In this document: positions 7,616 through 9,353 of the stretch, one piece after another | Position numbering within the stretch: the first letter of the stretch is position 1 | How the letters are laid out: every line of letters begins with the position of its first letter | NCBI GenBank assembly: GCA_903882725.1 | Contig: CAIRYF010000444.1 | Coordinates: forward strand, 1-9,353 | Origin: an uncultured Simplicispira sp. | Lineage (GTDB): Bacteria > Pseudomonadota > Gammaproteobacteria > Burkholderiales > Burkholderiaceae_C | Direction of reading: 5' to 3' | DNA length: 9,353 nucleotides | The notes under the pieces: model-generated | Databases searched by the model: none | What the model saw: only the letters and a program-made list of their open reading frames with translations | What the model was told of the DNA's origin: nothing | Program-made: the position numbers and the translations under genes

Positions 7616-8706
7616 TAAGTGTCTTGCGACACATTGATGGTCGGAAACCTGGATGAGAAGTCCTTGGCCTGCTGGGCAATCTTCACCGCCACACTGCGCG
7701 CCACTTGCTTGTAAATTTGCGCTACGCTGCCGTCGGGGTCGGCCACCACGGTGGGCTTGCCGCTGTCGGCTTGCAGGCGAATTTGCATATCCAGCGGCAG
7801 TGCGCCCAAGTAGTCCATTTTGTAATCTTGGGCCATACGTTGGCCGCCGCCTTCGCCAAAAATGTGCTCGGCGTGGCCGCAGTGGGTGCAGACGTGTACC
7901 GCCATGTTTTCGACAATACCCAAAATTGGCACGCCGACTTTTTCAAACATCTGAATGCCTTTTTTGGCGTCCAGCAAGGCAATGTCTTGCGGCGTGGTGA
8001 CGATGACGGCACCGGTGATCGGTACGCGCTGGCTCAGGCTCAGTTGGATGTCGCCGGTGCCGGGCGGCATATCGACGATGAGGTAGTCAAGGTCTTGCCA
8101 ATGGGTTTGGCGCAGCAATTGATCCAGCGCCTGCGTGGCCATCGGGCCGCGCCAAATCATGGCTTGGTCGGGTTCGACCAAAAAGCCAATCGACATCACC
8201 TGCACGCCGTAGTTGGTCAGTGGCTCCATTGTTTTGCCGTCGTGGCTTTCGGGCTTGCCGCTAATGCCCATCATCATCGGCTGGCTGGGGCCGTAAATAT
8301 CTGCATCCAGCAGGCCGACTTTGGCGCCTTCTGCCGCCAGTGCCAGCGCCAAATTGACGGCAGTGGTGCTCTTGCCAACGCCGCCTTTGCCCGAGGCCAC
8401 AGCAACGATATTTTTCACGCCTGCCAGCAACTGCACGCCGCGCTGCACGGCGTGCGCCTGCACTTTGAAGGTGACGTTGGCCGACACGTTGCTCACCCCT
8501 GGCACGCTCTTGGCGGCAGCCACCAAACTGCTGCGCAGCGGCGCAATCAAACTTTGGGCTGGGTAGCCCAGTTCCACATCAAACGCCACATCGCCGCCGC
8601 TGATGTGCAGGTTGCGCAAGCTGCGCGTGGCGACAAAATTTTGGCCCGTGTGCGGGTCTACCACAGCGGCCAAAGCCTGCAAAACGTCTTGTTCTGAAAC
8701 AGCCAT
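7615..8706 (-). CDS. apbC: Iron-sulfur cluster carrier ATPase ApbC/Mrp
   Basis: This 363-residue protein is a full-length Mrp/NBP35-type P-loop ATPase, which holds a labile Fe-S cluster in the cytoplasm and passes it to apo-proteins. The N-terminal MIP18-like (DUF59) domain covers about residues 1-90 (QDVLQALAAVVDP near the start). The deviant Walker A, GKGGVGKS, is at 106-113 and carries the signature first lysine K107. The switch I region DADIYGPSQP is at 134-143 and DMPPGTGD at 212-219. The cluster-bridging motif CTHC is at 273-276, just after VENMAV. The start at 8706 is chosen because AGGAG lies eight bases upstream and the protein then begins where the family does. The frame stays open upstream to an ATG at 8943, but those 79 residues look unlike the family and overlap the divergent gene. 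It converges on the macroglobulin gene and diverges from the Mrr-like gene; neither neighbour suggests a shared pathway. Confidence 0.96.
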   Translation of the reverse strand: MAVSEQDVLQALAAVVDPHTGQNFVATRSLRNLHISGGDVAFDVELGYPAQSLIAPLRSSLVAAAKSVPGVSNVSANVTFKVQAHAVQRGVQLLAGVKNIVAVASGKGGVGKSTTAVNLALALAAEGAKVGLLDADIYGPSQPMMMGISGKPESHDGKTMEPLTNYGVQVMSIGFLVEPDQAMIWRGPMATQALDQLLRQTHWQDLDYLIVDMPPGTGDIQLSLSQRVPITGAVIVTTPQDIALLDAKKGIQMFEKVGVPILGIVENMAVHVCTHCGHAEHIFGEGGGQRMAQDYKMDYLGALPLDMQIRLQADSGKPTVVADPDGSVAQIYKQVARSVAVKIAQQAKDFSSRFPTINVSQDT

Positions 8707-8714
8707 TCCAATCA

Positions 8715-8719
8715 CTCCT
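8715..8719 (-). promoter_or_regulatory. Ribosome binding site deciding the apbC start
   Basis: Read on the minus strand, AGGAG lies eight bases before the ATG at 8706-8704. It fixes the apbC start there instead of at the longer upstream alternative at 8943. Confidence 0.75.
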
Positions 8720-8746
8720 GAAGTTGGCGGCGAGTCTATGCGCAAG

Positions 8747-8767
8747 CCCCCAACCCCACGCCTGCCC
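8747..8767 (-). other. G-rich tract in the apbC leader (minus strand)
   Basis: On the minus strand the tract contains four G-runs of 3, 2, 4 and 5 bases with short spacers (GGG, GG, GGGG, GGGGG), about 40 bases upstream of the apbC start. Four runs of at least two could in principle form a two-layer G-quadruplex in the leader DNA or RNA. The runs are seen directly; the structure is only a possibility, and short G-runs are common in GC-rich genomes. Confidence 0.3.
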
Positions 8768-8795
8768 TGACAATGCGCCGCTGCGTTTGTAAATA
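8767..8795 (+). promoter_or_regulatory. Weak candidate sigma-70-type promoter for the Mrr-like gene
   Basis: CTGACA at 8767-8772 matches five of six bases of a -35 box. After 17 bases, TAAATA at 8790-8795 matches only three of six of a -10 box. A transcript starting near 8802 would carry a leader of about 14 bases that still includes the ribosome site. The spacing is good but the -10 is poor, so this is tentative. No better promoter was found for apbC in the same 109-base region; TAGACT on the minus strand lacks a matching -35. Confidence 0.3.
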
Positions 8796-8803
8796 AGAGG
8801 AAA

Positions 8804-8807
8804 GAGG
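8804..8807 (+). promoter_or_regulatory. Ribosome binding site of the Mrr-like gene
   Basis: GAGG lies eight bases before ATG 8816, inside a tandem purine stretch in which AAGAGGAAA is nearly repeated from 8796. This spacing favours the ATG at 8816 over the second in-frame ATG at 8828. Confidence 0.65.
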
Positions 8808-8815
8808 AAAATTTC

Positions 8816-9353
8816 ATGAAATTCAAAATGGCCCCCAATTCACTGTTTGCCATCTTGCTGCGCTCGCCGTGGTGGATCAGCTTTGTCATCGCTGGCACCA
8901 TCATCTCGGCTTCGATAGCTTGGTTGCCTGCGCGCTTTGCCATTTATGGCGCGATGGGCGCCCTGCCGATTGCCGTGGTCGGCGTGATTGCCGCCTGGCG
9001 CCAACTGCGCGCGCCCAGCGCCGTGCAAATAAGCGCCAACGTCGATGCCGTGCTGGCCATGCCATGGCGCGAGTTTTCTAAGGCGCTAGAAAACGCATGG
9101 CAACAAGCTGGCTACCGCGTCGAATGCGTGGAAGGTGCTGCTGCCGGCGCTGCTGATTTGCGCCTGATAGAAACCGACAAAGCCGGCCAAGTCGCCTTGG
9201 TTACGTTGGTTAATGCGCGCCGCTGGAAAGCTGCCAGCCACGGCATCGAACCCCTGCGCCAACTGCACGCCGCTGTGCAAGCCCAAGGCGCAAACGCCGC
9301 CATCTACATCGCCGCCCAAGGCACCATCACCGAGCAAGCCCACGCCTTCGCCC
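8816..9353 (+). CDS. Membrane-linked Mrr-family nuclease-like protein, 5' part only (runs off the window)
   Basis: The frame starts at ATG 8816 and is open to the end of the window, giving 179 residues without a stop. Two hydrophobic segments (about 18-38 and 41-62) suggest a membrane hairpin near the N-terminus, followed by a soluble domain. From about residue 83 (PWREFSKALENAWQQAGYRV) the pattern resembles the Mrr_cat fold of the PD-(D/E)XK nucleases. D114 in GAADLRL fits the first metal-binding aspartate, and GIEPLRQLHA followed by ITEQAHAFA fits the later family blocks. At the usual Q/E-x-K position the protein reads VNARRWK (132-138), so Asn and Arg stand where Gln/Glu and Lys are expected. 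It may therefore be inactive or altered as a nuclease. Genes of this type are commonly labelled restriction endonuclease, but nothing here shows a methylase or a restriction system. It diverges from apbC across 109 bases. Confidence 0.7.
   Translation, partial: MKFKMAPNSLFAILLRSPWWISFVIAGTIISASIAWLPARFAIYGAMGALPIAVVGVIAAWRQLRAPSAVQISANVDAVLAMPWREFSKALENAWQQAGYRVECVEGAAAGAADLRLIETDKAGQVALVTLVNARRWKAASHGIEPLRQLHAAVQAQGANAAIYIAAQGTITEQAHAFA

Noticed and set aside
7705..8697. 330-residue open frame on the plus strand opposite apbC
   Set aside because: It lies antisense to a conserved gene, is rich in His, Gln and Ala as expected for the reverse of GC-rich codons, and shows no known domain.
8707..8943. 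N-terminal extension of apbC starting at ATG 8943 (79 extra residues)
   Set aside because: The extension is unlike the Mrp family, overlaps the divergent gene, and lacks the good ribosome site found before the ATG at 8706, which gives a normal 363-residue protein.
8869..9343. Short open frames on both strands at the right end
   Set aside because: They overlap the open Mrr-like frame that starts at 8816, which has a ribosome site, membrane segments and family motifs.

Overview
This window looks like ordinary, GC-rich chromosome from a betaproteobacterium, most likely a member of the Burkholderiales close to the Comamonadaceae. That placement is an inference. It rests on the protein families (a ~2000-residue thioester alpha-2-macroglobulin, a 363-residue Mrp/ApbC, an Mrr-like protein with two membrane helices) and on a small repeat at the 3' end of the macroglobulin gene that resembles short dispersed repeats of Comamonadaceae as I remember them. 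No mobile element, tRNA, rRNA, CRISPR array or phage gene is visible.

Layout: (1) 1-119, a short AT-richer leader with two small perfect inverted repeats. (2) 120-1496 (+), a membrane-anchored HDOD-domain protein with a proline-rich linker. (3) 1544-7570 (+), after a 47-base gap, a giant exported alpha-2-macroglobulin with an intact CLEQ thioester motif. It fills almost two thirds of the window. (4) 7571-7614, a convergent junction with two small hairpins that overlap the ends of both flanking genes. (5) 7615-8706 (-), the Fe-S cluster carrier ATPase ApbC/Mrp. (6) 8707-8815, a 109-base divergent intergenic region. (7) 8816-9353 (+), the 5' part of a membrane-linked Mrr-family nuclease-like gene that runs off the window.

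Functionally, the macroglobulin is expected to sit in the periplasm and trap attacking proteases. Its thioester cysteine is the only mature cysteine without an obvious neighbour to pair with. The HDOD protein just upstream faces the cytoplasm and may be co-transcribed with it. The usual partner of thioester-type bacterial macroglobulins, the peptidoglycan synthase gene pbpC, is not seen directly upstream or downstream. ApbC/Mrp is a housekeeping gene unrelated to its neighbours. I found no clear sign of a new multi-gene system. The points most worth a second look are the HDOD-macroglobulin pairing without pbpC, the altered catalytic motif of the Mrr-like protein, and the repeat that supplies the end of the macroglobulin reading frame.
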